NCBI RefSeq assembly: GCF_004027225.2
Contig: NC_044283.2
Span: 15,828,992-15,892,991, forward strand
Direction of reading: 5' to 3'
DNA length: 64,000 bases
Origin: Strigops habroptila
Lineage: Eukaryota > Chordata > Aves > Psittaciformes > Psittacidae
How positions within the stretch are numbered: position 1 is the first letter of the stretch; the number at the start of each line of letters is the position of its first letter. A program made the position numbers and the translations under genes. Shown in pieces: positions 44,001 to 59,000 of the stretch. The notes beneath the pieces were generated by a model. It was not told where the DNA came from. It made no database searches and saw nothing but the letters and a program-made list of their open reading frames with translations.

Positions 44001-47000
44001 CTTTGTCCTTCAGTATTTATAACAAGGTCTTCATTTACAATTGTTTTCCCCTGATTTGTGTATGAGTGACTTTGACTGCTCTTGTGATTTCTTGGTAATT
44101 ACGATATAATCATTATCCTGCCCATGGCAGGTGGGCTGGAACTAGATGATCTTTAAGGTCCCTTCCAACCCAAGCCATTCTATGATTCTATGATTGTAAA
44201 TATTAACAAATGTTTGAATCTTACTTAAAGGTACATTCCCATACTGTGAAAAGTCATCCAATTCTGTGCAAAGCTCATACTCAGTTTTGCACAGAACACC
44301 CTCCCAGCCTGTAACTCCACTGACAACAGCAACCCAAAGTCAGAAAGTCCTGCAAATTTAACAGGGAGATGCCAAAAGATGTATTGTCTTTTCTCCATTT
44401 CCTGCATCAATGCACTTCTGAAGAACAGAAATGCTGCTGAGATCAGAATTTATCTCTTGCTTTGGCAGCCATATGTCAACTCATATGTCTGTTGTCTATA
44501 TTAAGTTATAATAATATGTAAATTGTTATTAAACGACTATGTATTTCTCATATACTCAAACTTCTTACATTTAGTTAACAGTGGTTAGATATTTAATGGT
44601 TCTTGTTGCAAGATTGTGTAGGATTTCAAATATTTTTTCACATTTGGGTTAGCCTACACATACTGCATCATGATTACCCCATCATCATACATTAAAATCT
44701 CCTAGCAGCGAATATCTTCTTTGGTTTTAATCCCAGATACCAGAGAGAATATCATTCTGTCTGTATTGGCCTTTTACACATTAATCAGAAGTATTTGTTG
44801 ATGCAATACTGTTCAACTTAGTTTTCTACTGCAACTCTATGCAGCTATTCAGCCATGCACTGTCAGTTAGCTACTTGGTCTTTGCCTTCCCTCTCGTTTA
44901 TTGATTTTACAGGATTGGCTGTACAGAGCAATGGCTGGTGGCTGTCTATATTATGGAAATTCTTAAATGTTTGGATGAGCCAATCTAAGAGCTTGTTGCT
45001 GAAAGAGGGAATCCTATTCCCTCTCACCTCTCCTTGCTTCAGTTGTCCTGTAACATCTGTAGAGATATCAGTGAAAACAGCCGTGTTCAGAGGTGATACT
45101 GTTCAGCTGTCATTGCTAAGGTATAGTCAAAACTCAGGAACTGTTTAATGTCTCAGAGCACCGTGGGGAAATATAACTTTGCTTATGCATAGGGATAGGA
45201 GGAATAGATCCATTTTGCCTCTAAGATCAAATGAAAATCTACCTCAAGTGTCCAAGGGTAGAAACAGATGCTAAAGATGCAGTTTATCTTCCCAGGAGAT
45301 GACACCAAAATAAGGGATTAGCAAGGAGCTCACTCACACTTGTACTAAATCTCTGATCTGCTCCCTTGTCCTTGTCTCACTGACACATGCCACCCTTGAA
45401 GCAGGGACTTCTGACTTACTGCGCTTATGGCACATCCCAGCAGTTTTAGTTCTATAAAAACCCCCAATGTACTGCAAATTCATGTTAGGGGGAAAAAAAC
45501 TAAAAAAGCATCTGCAGCTGCATTAAGCCATTGAGTGTTTCCTAACTGTAACATTCTTTTATTTAGATCATTCTTATAGATGTGGTTTTCCGAGTTCAAT
45601 ATTAAAGATAAAACAATACTAATAATACATGTTCCAATCAAGGGATAAGATGCCAGCTTAAATTTGTTCCCTTTATTATCTGTTGATGACATGGCCCTCA
45701 CTTGGAAGCTTAAACTGTAGAGCAGTTATGGCTCTCTGTCAAAATGCAGTCCAGGTGAGACTTCTGCCCTTCTAGAGGCTATGTCCCACTTACAGAGCAT
45801 TGCTGAAAACACCATCTGCTCAAGCAGCTTGGTTTTTCACCCAGGAAAGCTGAAATCAAGCCAGAAAAATAATCTGCATATGTAGATGAACTCTTCACTA
45901 GTTTATAGCTGCCACCTCTTGGCTCAACCCTTCCCGGAAGGGTGGTAAGGCTTAGTGTTGCCCTGGAACACTGATTCCCAACTCACATAAAATACTCTAG
46001 CAGCTATAAATCAAAGCCACCAGTACACCTGCCCTTAAAACCTTCTCATTCCTGCCAAAGGTTAAGGACTGGTGTGACGAGGAGCTATAGATTTTTTCCA
46101 GGTCATTCCTTTGACACAAACATACACAGTCCTGAGGTGCACCCAGTGGAAATCTCACCTTGTACTTCTTTTGCCAGACTTCCAGACACCCCCTGTCTGC
46201 CATGGGGATTTTAATTGCTCTGCCTTTAGGTAGCCTTCCCAGAAGTCATCTTCCTCTGAGGCAGAGTTTTGGATCTCTGTCTCTATCCCCAGTCAGTTCC
46301 TCCGATACTTTCTTTACTGGCTTATGAACTATTTAATTAGCAGAGAGCAATACTTACAAAATCAAGCTGCCAAAAAAATCAACTATGTCATTCTCATATT
46401 GGAAAAAAGTCAGTTACCATAAATGTTATGGTGGCAGACACTTTGCAATAATTAAACTAAGTGGGTAGTGAGAGGCTAGTACTCATTGACGACACTGGAA
46501 TTGACAGCTCTTCCATACTTTTTTTCCTTCATCCTTTCCCTTGGTAGTTTTTGCCCTCTCCATTATACTAATGCTAAAACCAGCAGACAGTAGTCTGTCT
46601 CCTCAAATCCTCAGTGATGGCAGCATATTGGCTGACCTCTCTTCATGCACATCTGCCTGATTTTTAGCACAAAGGTACCCGATGGGAGATTTTAGGTGCT
46701 AGAATAGGAAGGAAGCTTATCTGTTGCATGCAGGTACCCATTTTCTGACTCAGTGGTCTGGAGGTGGGTCACCCGGCATAAAGAGCTGCAAACCTTTGGT
46801 GCTGACCTCAGCTGCTTCTCCTGAGAAGTCCCTTCTCCCGCATGATGGCAGTGTTCGCCTTGCGTTTAGCTCCTCGCACAGGATGCTCCTGTTGACTGCA
46901 GAGTCCAACCACAGCTGCCGCGGCTGGGCTTGGCAGCAGCTCCACAACAGCTACTCCAGAGCAGCAGTGAGGCATGGCGAGGCTGGAAGAGGGAAGGGAC

Positions 47001-50000
47001 AGCAGAAGGGAAAACAGAAATGTTTAGTGCATAAAAGGCAGCAAAAGGATTTTAGATTAGAGAGGGCTTCTCAACATAGTCATAAGGGCTATTGTTCATT
47101 GCGTGATTTTTGACAACATAGAGGCATAGCTACTTGTAAGCTCACATGAAAGAAACAAACTGAATATGGATGTATAAATTGCACTGCTGTCTATAGCCAT
47201 CACAGTTTACCTAAAAAAGGCAGATAAAGTGGCACACAGCAAAGATGTACTGTTAGATGCAGAAATATTGCTACACCATTTAGATGCTTTGACATGCATC
47301 CTCCTTCTGAAACGTCTGGGCTTTCACAAGTGAAGACGATGGCTTGGACTCCCAGCAGACTGTGAATTGGTCTTATGCCTTTGAGGAGCTTGCTTATAAC
47401 CACAAACTTCTCACTGGCTTTTTAAAGAGCCATATTTCTGAGTGCTTAGGTGCATATCTGCATTACTGTTTTGGCTCACAGTGGTAGCAAATGAGAAGGA
47501 TTTTCTTACACAAATTGCAGCTGCTGGTGAGGTTTGATCTCTGAGAAGCTACTTGAACGGCTCAGGGCACTGTGGCCAGCTTGAACTTCAGAGCCACAAT
47601 TAAAATCTCAGTGTGGCCTGAAGACATTGCCATGTTTTAGAAGGAAAACACAGGACCTTGGGAAAGCTCCTATTGATGGCAGGGGAAACCATGTCTCATG
47701 GGGAAAGTGTCTCTGCCTGGTAAAGTAATTTGAACAATATGGGCAGGACTGATTGAGTTCTCCAGAACAAAGCCTGGAAGTAATTTTTCACTTGTAAATT
47801 TAAAATGCTTTCCATGCTTAAGTCTCTCTCCCAATTTCTGAGTAAAAAACTGGAGGCAACATAGCCCAAGGAAACACTGCCCTTCTTAAGATGTTTTTAG
47901 CATCCAATATCAGTCCAGTGCTGAACTGAAAGCAAGACATTGCTCATGGTGTAACTGAAATCAGCAGGATGAAACTTATCCTTGGTATTATACCAATTAG
48001 GTCGATTTCAATTGGGGATGAATTTGCTCCATCATGTCCAGTGAGAGGAAAAAAAAATAATTACAAAGTAAATAAAAAAAAAATACATATTAATAGTGAT
48101 TTCCAACATAGCTCAATACCATCCCATTCCTTTAAGTGAAAGGATACTCTTCCAAGGTTAGCCAGACCAGTATACTGATATGCAAGAAATAATGATGCAG
48201 AAGATGTCTATTTTTCTAATATGCACATTAAAGTTTGGCTCTGAGGGTAGCTGCTAATGGAAATATTCTTGGCCCCAGCTTCCACTGAATAGATTAATGT
48301 GATATTCCTATAAAAGGTCAATGTATAGAAATACTCAAATTCACTGGAAAAAGCAACTTCTACTGAAATGTAAAGACAAATAGAGGATATGCTTTGCAGC
48401 ATATATAACATTTGGATTTAATAAGGAAATGTAATTTTAATGGTTATTTGCATCCCAGACCTTATTTGATGCTATACTGAGTGCAGGATATAATCTCTGT
48501 CTCTAAAAGGTCATAAAGCAAGTTCTGCACACCCCACTAGTTGCAGGTTCAATTCTTGAGTTTACAACAGGTTTCAGTGTTCCTTCTAGTCAGTTAGTTA
48601 TTATTTCACATTTACCAGCATTTCCCAAACTCTATTCATTAAAAAAAAATTTGGAAAAAATTAAACATAAAATTAGAATATATTTATTTTGCATATTATT
48701 GAATTTGGATTAAATATTTCAGATTCTGTAGTAGAATAAAAGACCTTAAATATTTCAGCGTAAACAAAGTTAGCCTCAAAGGAAGAAATCCATTATGCAT
48801 AAAGATATGATATTTGCAGATACAATGCAGAATTAATATGCAACCCAGAACACAAAAAAATCAGGGAAGGAGAGCACATGGGCCCTGCAGCAGAGTGGTA
48901 AGTAAGTGTATTCATCATGGACTCCCGTATCCAAATTAGATTAATTTAATTAACTGGTAGACTGGTGATCTCTTTTGGATCCTTCCTTTCTTTTGTAAAC
49001 CAAGAAAGAAAACTTCTGTGGCTGAGAACTTCCCAATAAGGAGTTGGGAGCAGCCTTAAGAAGACAATTTGTTTCTCAGGCATTTTTTAGGCAAGGCAGA
49101 TATGCCTGTTTCAACCTGAAACTGCTCTTGCTGGAATTCTTAGCATTCCATGTGCCAGCAAACTTCTCATATTGTGTTTAGGAGGCCCAGAGCTACAGCA
49201 GATCTCTGCCCTTAGTTCTGCTCAGTGTCAGTTAAATGCTGCACTTCGGACAAATATTTTCTTGCTGTGCTGGAAAAAGGCACAGGTGAAACCTAATTAA
49301 TAGTGTCTGCCTCGAGAGTGAGGTTGGACAGAGTGGCATATTTTCCTGGAGCTGAGATTAAGAAGTCCTAAAGTGTTCTCACTGCTTATTTTTTTCATAG
49401 ATCTATCAAAATTACAGTTCTATGTGGCTGGTAATCTCTTTGAAATATGAGGCAAAACCTGTATTTCATATCAGACAAATAGCTTTCCAATGGGAAATCA
49501 ATGAATTACTATATCAATTGTAAAATTATACACTTTGATAGGTGATGAGAGTGAAAAAGAAATATTGATTAGCTTTTTTTATGTGTTTTTTTACATTGAA
49601 GATCTGTATTTTGATTTCTAAAACAATGCTGAAATTGCCTAGTTTCTATAAAAGCCTGTCTTCATGCCTAACCATTCTTCTGTGTGGTACAACTAAAAGC
49701 ACCACATCGATTACTGGCTGTAGAAGAGCTTCCCCATTTGAAGGCTAAGCACTTCTATGACATTAAACACACAGTTTTCCTCAGCTCTGCCAGGGCTGTG
49801 GATAAAGCCTCTTCTCTCATATCTGAGTGACATTCATGCACATCATCAAGTGCTGATCTTGGTGTCTTGAAGTGCTAGAAACCTGATGCTCTGTACTTGT
49901 GATTCAGTAAGCTGTCTCGGCAGGATTGTGAATCACCTGGATGGTTGTTGCCTTGTGCTTCTTATGGACATGACTTGAGACCAGCAGGAGAAATGCTTTG

Positions 50001-53000
50001 TATGGTGTTGTTCACTCACTACTCTGCTTTGGAAATTAAAAAACCCAGGTTTTTCTTAGGATTCCTTGAAAAATATTTTGTTTTCTGAGACCAAGCTTAA
50101 AACTTTGTAATATGAAATAGCAGGTAACCAGCTGTCACCTGTGGCTCTTACATTGTTATGTATAACACATTTCTGGAGTAGCTTAAAAACAGAAGTCCTG
50201 CCAGGAGGACAAATCATTTGACAGAAATCATGAACCATATAAATGTCTGTGAGATGCAACAGTGCTTACAGCCAAGCCCTGCAATTTCTCTTTACAATAC
50301 CATTGACTGTGCAAAGTAAAGGGGACAGCTGCCTATTCGTTAATGCCACCTCTAAATCAGCAGGATCCATCTCTTTTGGCTGATTCACTGTGGTCATGTT
50401 GCAATTCTATGTGTCAGGCAAAGGTATTTAAAACTTCCCAACGAAGTACCACAGTTGGGAGGATGGCCTCTGTGGGCTACTTACAGGGTTTACAGGCAGA
50501 GACAGGCTCCTCCAGGAGAAAATTTAATACACCCAAGTTAAATTCTGCTAAGTAAAACATGTGAATACTCCCTGACATGGCTGTGCAACAGCAAAGCAAT
50601 GACTGTGCTCTCTAGAGAATCTGCAGCTTGGCTTATTTCTACAGTGACTGTAACTGAAAGTGCATTTAGGCTCCTGAATAAAAGACAATAGCCCAGTAAA
50701 AAATCATTATTGTTATTAGTCATTACTTACCTGGAGGTAAATTTGGTTCATATAAACAGGAGGCATGGTCTCTCACTCAGCTGGGGCTACCCCTGTAACA
50801 GACTGGCATGGTAAGAAATGAAATTCAGCATGTGGCCAGAGCTGCCCTGCTTTGTCATACAGCCAGAGAGCTGCCTTTTCCCTGTCCCCAGGCTCTGTCC
50901 ACATTTCAGACAGCACTGTACAGTGGCAATACCCAAGCTTGTTTCAAATCAGCAAGGTCAGGCTGCAGGATATCTGCAGCCCAGATAGAGTTCTGCAGCA
51001 TAATGTGCTTGGCTGCCCCAAGAGGGAGAGATGAGGACATATCCACCATAGACCCTTCACAGGCGAGGACAGGAAGAAGCTGGGGCAGGGAAACCTGCTG
51101 TAGTAACCACTTTAGTGGTATGACCTCCCAATAGCCAATATCATGTATAATGCTAGGTTAGATTTGTTACTGCATAAATAAAGGCAGAGCGGAAGGAAGG
51201 CCAGGGACATCTTGCTGTGGATTGCCTGGTCCTTGCCAGTATGATACTGACCCAAGCCCCAAGATAGAGGCATTCCCTTTGGTATGTAGTGCTGTCAGGT
51301 GCTGTCACTTTCTTCTGGACACAGAGAGAGTCTGGCCTCCTCTTTGTGTGATGTTTCTTTTGCATAAGGCTTAGGAAGGGAAGGAAGACCATTCATGTTC
51401 AGACAGCAAGGGAACAGCCAAGAGCTGACAAGTGGCTCTGGGTCCCGCAGTTTGGAAGTGGCCCACGTAATATAGCTCAATTCTTTGTGTTCCAGTTTGC
51501 TCATCTGATGCTCAGATGGGCACCCAGTAGAAATTGTGATCAAGTTCAGTAGTAGGAATGAGATCACAGGCCTGTAGGGAAGATTAACTTAAAAATGTTT
51601 GGAAATCTTCAATGAATTACTGCTACATTTCTTAATCCCTTTAGGACTATTTTCAAGACTAATCAAATTCCACATCCTACATGTTACCCGCCTACCAACT
51701 GGTAACAAAGCCTGCAGCTGCATGTCTGTCACATACTAATTGATCAGTACTATTTTTATAGTGCTCTGAAGGCATTAGTCTCTTCACACAAGACAAAGTC
51801 CATTCTTCAAAAGGCTTTTAGTGGGAACACACTGGGAGAAGATTGCAAACAGTGAAGAAAGAGTGGATGAGTCAAGGACAGTCAGAAGAGCTCCATTCAG
51901 ACAAGTAGACAGTAGGATAATGCAATCAGTGTTTTAAATTTACATAAAAATAGGAAGAGAGGGATGCAGAATCACTGCGATACTGTCACTGCTGTAGTGA
52001 GATGGGCAGGCTTTCCACTGGGCCTGAAACTATGGGAGCATGAAAAGGAAGTATGCCCATGGAGGACACAGCCTGGCAAATAAATACTACACAAATAATA
52101 ACTATGAATTATCTTAATGCAAAGTTTTCATTCATTATCTCAAGTACAAGAAAGCAGATGTTCTGAGCCATCCCAAACATTGTATGTGGCAGCTTCAGGA
52201 AGGGAGAATGGCACTACTTCAATACAGAGATACAATTGCTTGCCCGCACTGCAATGGATTTCCTCTTGGTAGCACGAAAGAACTCTTGCTTCTGTCAGAA
52301 AAGGTGCTTTGTTTCCTAGGCTGTTGAAGTAGCATCTTAAGCAAATGTAGGCTGAGGTGATAGAGTGTGTCATGGCATGAAGCAGTTCCCCTCAAGTCGT
52401 TTTAGTGGAATTCTTCTGACTCATGCCAGTGAAAGCAAAAGGACCAGAACTTGTAATGCAGTGGAGGATCAGCATGAGACTGGAAAAAACTACTGGAAAC
52501 CAAGCACCTGATCTGGATCTTGGTTATACGTGTATGAATCAGTTGTGGCTCCACCAAAGTCAATACCTGCAAATTAGTGCATAAATGAAAATAGTATCAG
52601 GTCCAAAACAGCCAGAGCCCTGCTTTTGTTTTAGATAAAATTATAGATATTATTTCTGTAGAGTTGAATGCTCCGTAGGGAGACACATGAGCATATTTTT
52701 GGCTCACTGTATCTGAGGAGGTAGTATTCTTCAGCCATACTTTTAAAATGTAGAAGCTATAGTCTGCCACATGTGCTTCTCATGATTTGATATGAATAAT
52801 CAAGAAATGTGATCTTCTGGTTATGTGATATCAGCATGGGTATTTTTAGGGGACAAAACCATAGAGGACATTCAGATACTGCAACAGTCAGTAATTTAAA
52901 ATGCAGGAGAGAGAGAAAGATATTTTAGAAGTGCTCATTCCTCAGTTTATACTTAATTTGCTGAAGATACGCTGCTTTTGTAACAGATAATATATTTTTG

Positions 53001-56000
53001 TGCCTGAGCATAATTAGAACGCCTTTAAAATCTGATCCATAGTATTTGACCATAACAGAAAGAGATTCTTTCATAGCCATAAATACTCATAAATTCTAAT
53101 TAACTATGTTCTAATCTTTTGACAGAGATAAGGATTGCCTAAAAATATGGGAATCATTAAAAGAGGCATTCATTTACAAGAATCCCTGTAATATTACATC
53201 AGAAGATTACCAGCCTTTAATGGAGTTAGCAAGTCATCCTATACCCTGTAACAAGGTAACATTACAATGCATGGTGGGTTGCTTAAGTAGGATTGTTGAG
53301 GGATGGCATGTCTGTGCAGTGGTCTGAGTGATGGGATATTGTCCGTAATGATTGTCAGGGTCTGTAGGCCCACGAGGATGTTATTTTGCTCTTGTGCTTG
53401 CTGCAATAGTCCTGCAGTTATCACCTTTGGACCCAAATAACCCTGTTAATTCTCCAGCACTGGAAATCATCACTATGTAAGGCTTGAACCAAACCTCAGT
53501 ACTGGTGTGATCCTGGTGAAGTGGTGGAAATGTCCCTGTTCCGTGAGCGTACAGCTCTCTGTAAGGAGCATGTGGTCATGCTGCTAGAGGGACACTGCTT
53601 CCGAAATGCTGCTCTTCCATGTGCAGTTCAAAAGCACACTACAAATTAGGTGTTTATCCTATGAGAACTAGTCAAAATCTTTCTTTAAAAACACTTTACA
53701 GGCTGAACACTTCCATTTCCACAAAAAATAACCACCCAAAAATATTTTGGAAATGGGAACGTGGGCTGGAGAAATAAGAACTTACCCACTAAGGTGAACA
53801 TGCAGCATTTCAGTAAAAACTAAAACTCCTTCATTATCATGAAAACTTTTTTTTTCTCCAGGAGAATTTCCTGAGCAGCTCTAGTATAAGTATCACTTAC
53901 TAAACATTGTACCTTATTTCACAGTCACTGTTTTGGAGCAAGACAAATGACCTCGCACATCGTTACACAAAATCCAATCAAAATTTCTTTACCTTGGAGG
54001 ACACCTTGTTGGGTTATATGGCTGATAGGGTTTCATGGTGTGGAGACCCCTCTGCCCCAGGTAATAAGTCCTATTTTTCACAAAACAAATACGAACATTT
54101 GAATTCCAGATTATTCTTTCCTTTTTTATAGCTAGACCTAAACACAATCCTTTTCATGTATCCTTTTTCTTGTAATTCAGTTGAAAACCTTAATTGTATT
54201 TTCTGTCCCATGTTATGGAAGCCTGAAGATAATACTTAGCTCTCAGGTTAATTTAGAAAACACAACTTTGGCTGTTATTAAAACACCAAGTTGCTGCTTA
54301 GACTAATGGTCACATCTAACCCTCTTTATCTAGTTTACTTGCTTCCTTCCTTTGACTTCTATGGGACAGATTGCAGAACAAGATTGCCATTCAAAAAGGT
54401 TCTGGCTGTAGGCCAGTCAAAGTGGCAGGGGTGTATGCAGGTACCCTGGGGTAACTGCTGCCTGCATGACTCCTGGGTTGATGTTTAAGGTAGCAACCTC
54501 TAAACTGGGCTGGAATTACTGAAAATGTTGAGCAAAGTTTAATTTTGCAAGGCAATCAATCAGACAGTATTTGTCAAGAGCCAACCTATTTCTCACATTT
54601 ATGACTACATGTCTTCCCGTGTCAGTTTTCTGGGAATTATTTGCATATGGGGCCTGTAGCTGCCTCCCTGAAATGTGTGTGAGCATACAGGAAGACCTTT
54701 GAATGCATGCAAATTCCTTTTCTTCTTAAAACCCTTGCCTTATGTAGCCTTCTTGCTTTTGTAGGGGCAAATCTTTTGCCACCATTAATCAGTTCTCAAA
54801 GCCATATGAACATTGCAACAATATTTGCTCTAACCTTAGCTATTTTATGAATGTATTTCTTCTCAGGAATCAACTATGAATCTTGTCCAAAACGAAGTGA
54901 ATGTGAAAGCAACCCTGTCTCTGTGTTCTGGAAATTGGCATCCAAGATGGTAAGATCTAGAATAAATCTCCCCAAATCCAAGAACATTGAAATGGACTAA
55001 GTTCCTGACACTGCCAAAAATGCGAGTTTGCAGACTGGACTTAGAGAACATGGAATAGTAAAAGTTCACATGAACTTTGGCTTCGCATGCTAAAAATCAT
55101 GGCATTGGAAATTTATATTTCAAAGGTCCCATATTGTATGTACAATATTGAATGTCACTGTAGTTGAGGTATTCTTATTTGTGGACTGTGTGCTACTGTC
55201 TAGAACAACACTTGGCAGACAGCTGGAGCTTTGCAAATAATGCTTACCATGATAATAATCACCACCTTCACTAAATCACAGGATGGAAACTGCTAAAATA
55301 AAATATATTTCAGCATGTTAATGTTGAGAGCAGTGCCCAAATTGGCACAGGAACATTCAAAGCAGCAAAACCCTTGCACCTTCCTGAATAAACCAGAAGA
55401 GTATGTCTTCCCACAGCAGTATCTGGCAAGGTTCCTACGATATTCCCACCCGTATACACATGCCAACTGCCATCACATGAATGAGACCCTGCTAGTCCAA
55501 GTTAAGCAGTTAGCCTGACATTGTTCAATCAGCACTTTGCATGAAAAAAGTGCCAGGAAAGAACCCGCTCTCCTGTATCAGTTTAATTTTACACGTCTCT
55601 CAAGACCTCGCCCTTGATATGACTATTAGTAGCTGACTGCCCAGGTGGAAAGCAAACATTCTTGTATGCTTCAGCTCTCATGTACATAAGAAAATCTACT
55701 CATTGTAAAACAAAAATTGTTTTGTGGGTAAACTAGTGTACATAATTTTTCCAAGGTCAAAATAGTTTCTATGTTCTTATTAATCACCTCAGTTCCAGCA
55801 TCCAAGAGGGATAAACCACTACACAGAGCCAGGCTTGCTCACCTGCAGGCTTTCTAGTCCAAATTTAAAATCTACTAAAACTCATGATTATTACATTGGA
55901 AAGTTACACATAATGAAACTTTCCTGCAGCTTCACAGCTCCCGAGATCTGCATTTGAGCCACATTATTTAGATGTATGACTTGGAAGATTTGATAAGTAC

Positions 56001-59000
56001 AGTCCCCTGTGTTAAGCTTTTTAAAAATTCTTTGTCTTACTAATGGATTGCATATCTAGTGAGTACTTTATGTTGTAAACTTAGTAGTCTTTAAACATTC
56101 AGACGTGAGTTTTAAAGAATAAAAGAACAGTGATTACACGATCCAGTAATTTAAAAATCAAATCAAACAAAACTCAGCAATGAGTTTGACTAAAACCACT
56201 GGGGAGAAAATTCCCAAGCCACAGAAGAACACAGCATGAGTCACAAGGTAATGAATACATGATGGTTTGAGCATCCTTAAACTAGTGGTACCTCTGTTCT
56301 GGCTCGACCTCACCTCCGGAGTTAAAGCAGGGTTATTCCACGTTACTACAGCTTCATCAGGCAGCTGAAGTTGCTGGGGCTCTGGAAAGCCCTATAAAAC
56401 CTGAAACCAGCAGTGACAGCAAAGTTCCTATACTGATTGCTGCAGTCTCAGACTGCCACTTCATATCTGGCTAATGCAGCTTTATCACAGTTTTGCCATA
56501 GCTTTTAGAGGCTTTTCTTTTTTTTGCACTGACATGTTCTGCAAAAATATTGGCCACATCCTGTACTCACATAAGTCAGTTCTGATGACACCAAAAAAGT
56601 TACAGTAATTTCTACGAGCCCTGAGCCTGGTGTGGCTCTGCTTGTAGTACCAGAATATAATGTCCATTTGCTTTGTTCAGTTTGCAGAAGCAGCATGTGG
56701 TGTGGTTCAGGTGATGCTCAATGGATCAATAGAAGCTGGAGCTTTCAAAAGCAGCAGGTATTTACTCAGCATGCTACCATCCATGTTTCTGTGGGGCCTG
56801 TGTACTGGTGAACATGTCTTTGCCAGTGAGTCCCAGTGCAGAATAGAATCATAGAATCACAGAATAGTCAGGGTTGGAAAGGACCTTAAGATCATCCAGT
56901 TCCAACCCCCCTGCCATGGGCAGGGACACCTCACACTAAACCATGTCGCCCAAGGCTCTGTCCAACCTGGCCTTGAACACTGCGAGGGATGGAGCATTTA
57001 CCACTTCCTCAGGCAACCCATTCCAGTGCCTCATCACCCTCACAGTAAAGAACTTCTTCCTTATGTTTAATCTAAACTTCCCCTGTTTAAGTTTGAACCC
57101 ATTACCCCTTGTCCTACCACTACAGTCCCTAATGAAGAGTCCCTCTCCAGCATCGTTATAGGCCCCCTTCAGACACTGGAAGGCTGCTATGAGGTCTCCA
57201 CACAGCTTCTCTTCTCCAGGCTGAACAGCCCCAACTCTCTCAGCCTGTCTTCATACGGGAGGTGCTCCAGCCCTCTTATCATCCTCGTGGCCCTCCTCTG
57301 GACTTGCTCCAACAGCTCCATGTCATTTTTATGTTGAGGAGATTTTGGTAAACTCATATAGGGCTCTAATGCATTGGTTGTTGTAGAGCTGATTCACTTA
57401 ACTCCTTCTGTACAGTGACTGTAATTGAAATCTGTCAGAGGGTATGCGGGTGGGGTAACCAGTATGCTCTTACTGCACAAAGTAACTTACTTACTACAGT
57501 GTATTTATTCATTGCGAATGAGACATTTCTAACTGTTTATGGAGTTGAATGGATTTTACCCCTCCAGACTGTGCAGTCTTGAATAATATTGAAAGATATT
57601 GAAGAATATGCTGGCTGGGGGAACAGCCATGTTCATTTCCCTTGCTCCAAACCAAATCAATAGCAAGTAAATCATATAAGAGAAAAGGCACTAAAGATGG
57701 AAAAACTTCAGCTTGTTTCAGTCTGCAGACGGTTTCAAAGGTTCTCCTGATAGTGAAATAAGAATGGGGAGAAAATATTTTACCATAAGGCAATGAAATA
57801 GTCTATGAAAATCTGCTAGCAAGATAATGTTCTTTCACTGAGAATAATAGCAGCACAAGTATTTGGGTAACATACTCTGTACATCTTTCTCATATAACTA
57901 AGAATGTTTTGCTTTTTCATGTCTCATTCTTACAGCATCTTTGGAAGTATTGAGATCTTTAACCTAAATCCAGATAAAGTCTCTGCAGTACACGTTTGGC
58001 TTATGCATGACATCGGTGGACCTCAGAGGTAAGTCACATGAAACAGCGAGCAGTGTGCGGAAGGCAGATGGCACAACTCAGTTCTGACAAGTGGCTGTCT
58101 AACAGTAACACTGTCTTAAAACCTGCTCTACATTCGCTCTCTTAGCTGCTTACTTTATTGTGAAGAATAACATTTGTACTGTTGTTTTCTTTAGTATTTT
58201 TCATAGGTACTTCTGAACTGTTACACAATGACATTTCCCTTGCTTTCAAGAGGTCTTGTAACCTTTACATTCCTTCTAACCTCACTGAGCTCTACAGACC
58301 TTTAATGTGGGTGCAACACAGAAGCCACAGAGCAGGCTACATTTGCAAGGCTGAACAGTGGAAAATATGTTTGTCCACAGGAATAGTACAATTATGCTGA
58401 GCAGAACCATTTTTGATAAAATAATTTCAAATGCTGGCACAGGTTTCCCAGAGAGTTTGTAGAGTCTCCATCTGTGGACCCCAAGTGGGTCCTGGGCAAG
58501 CTACTCTAACTAATTTTGCTTGGACTAGGTGATCTCAAGCCATCACTCAGTCCCTTATCAAAACAGAGTAGAAGCAGTCACAGGCTGAGTCAAATGGGTA
58601 GGAGGTGATCATATCCTGCTTCCACCCCTGTTTTCTATATGCTTCATCCTAGCTTATGTCCTACGTGGGACTTAGCTGTAGGTTTTCATGATTTGCCCTT
58701 TCTCATCATACAGAGGACTTGATCCCTTTGTCCTTCCAGAAATTGAATGAGCTTTATGTTGTACTCCTGTGGATGGAGACCACCAGCAGCTCTGGAGCAG
58801 TTCTAGAGCACATGGAACTGTGAATGGAACTGAGTTATTTCCCACAGATATCTTCCTGCACAAATTTCTTGCGCAAGACGCACAGCAGGATATTGCATAG
58901 TTTCTACCAGCAAAGGCCCAATGGTATCCAAAACTCCACACACCAACAGACTTTACAGCACATTAGCAAACAAGCTTTTAAAGAATCTTATCTGAAATAA

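Larger units (their letters stand above)
38073..53125 (+). other. CD38: CD38 intron 1 (15 kb)
   Basis: The largest intron of the window. It holds an A-rich microsatellite (38351-38388), a 17-base tandem duplication (40331-40363), a long CR1 (43167-43676) and a short CR1 3' end (44116-44195). Otherwise no gene, RNA or repeat is recognised. A GC-richer patch at 46720-47060 is not explained. Confidence 0.75.

Noticed and set aside
46724-47113. 129-codon open frame in CD38 intron 1
   Set aside because: No domain recognised; explained by locally higher GC content. The region is kept only as a possible regulatory patch.
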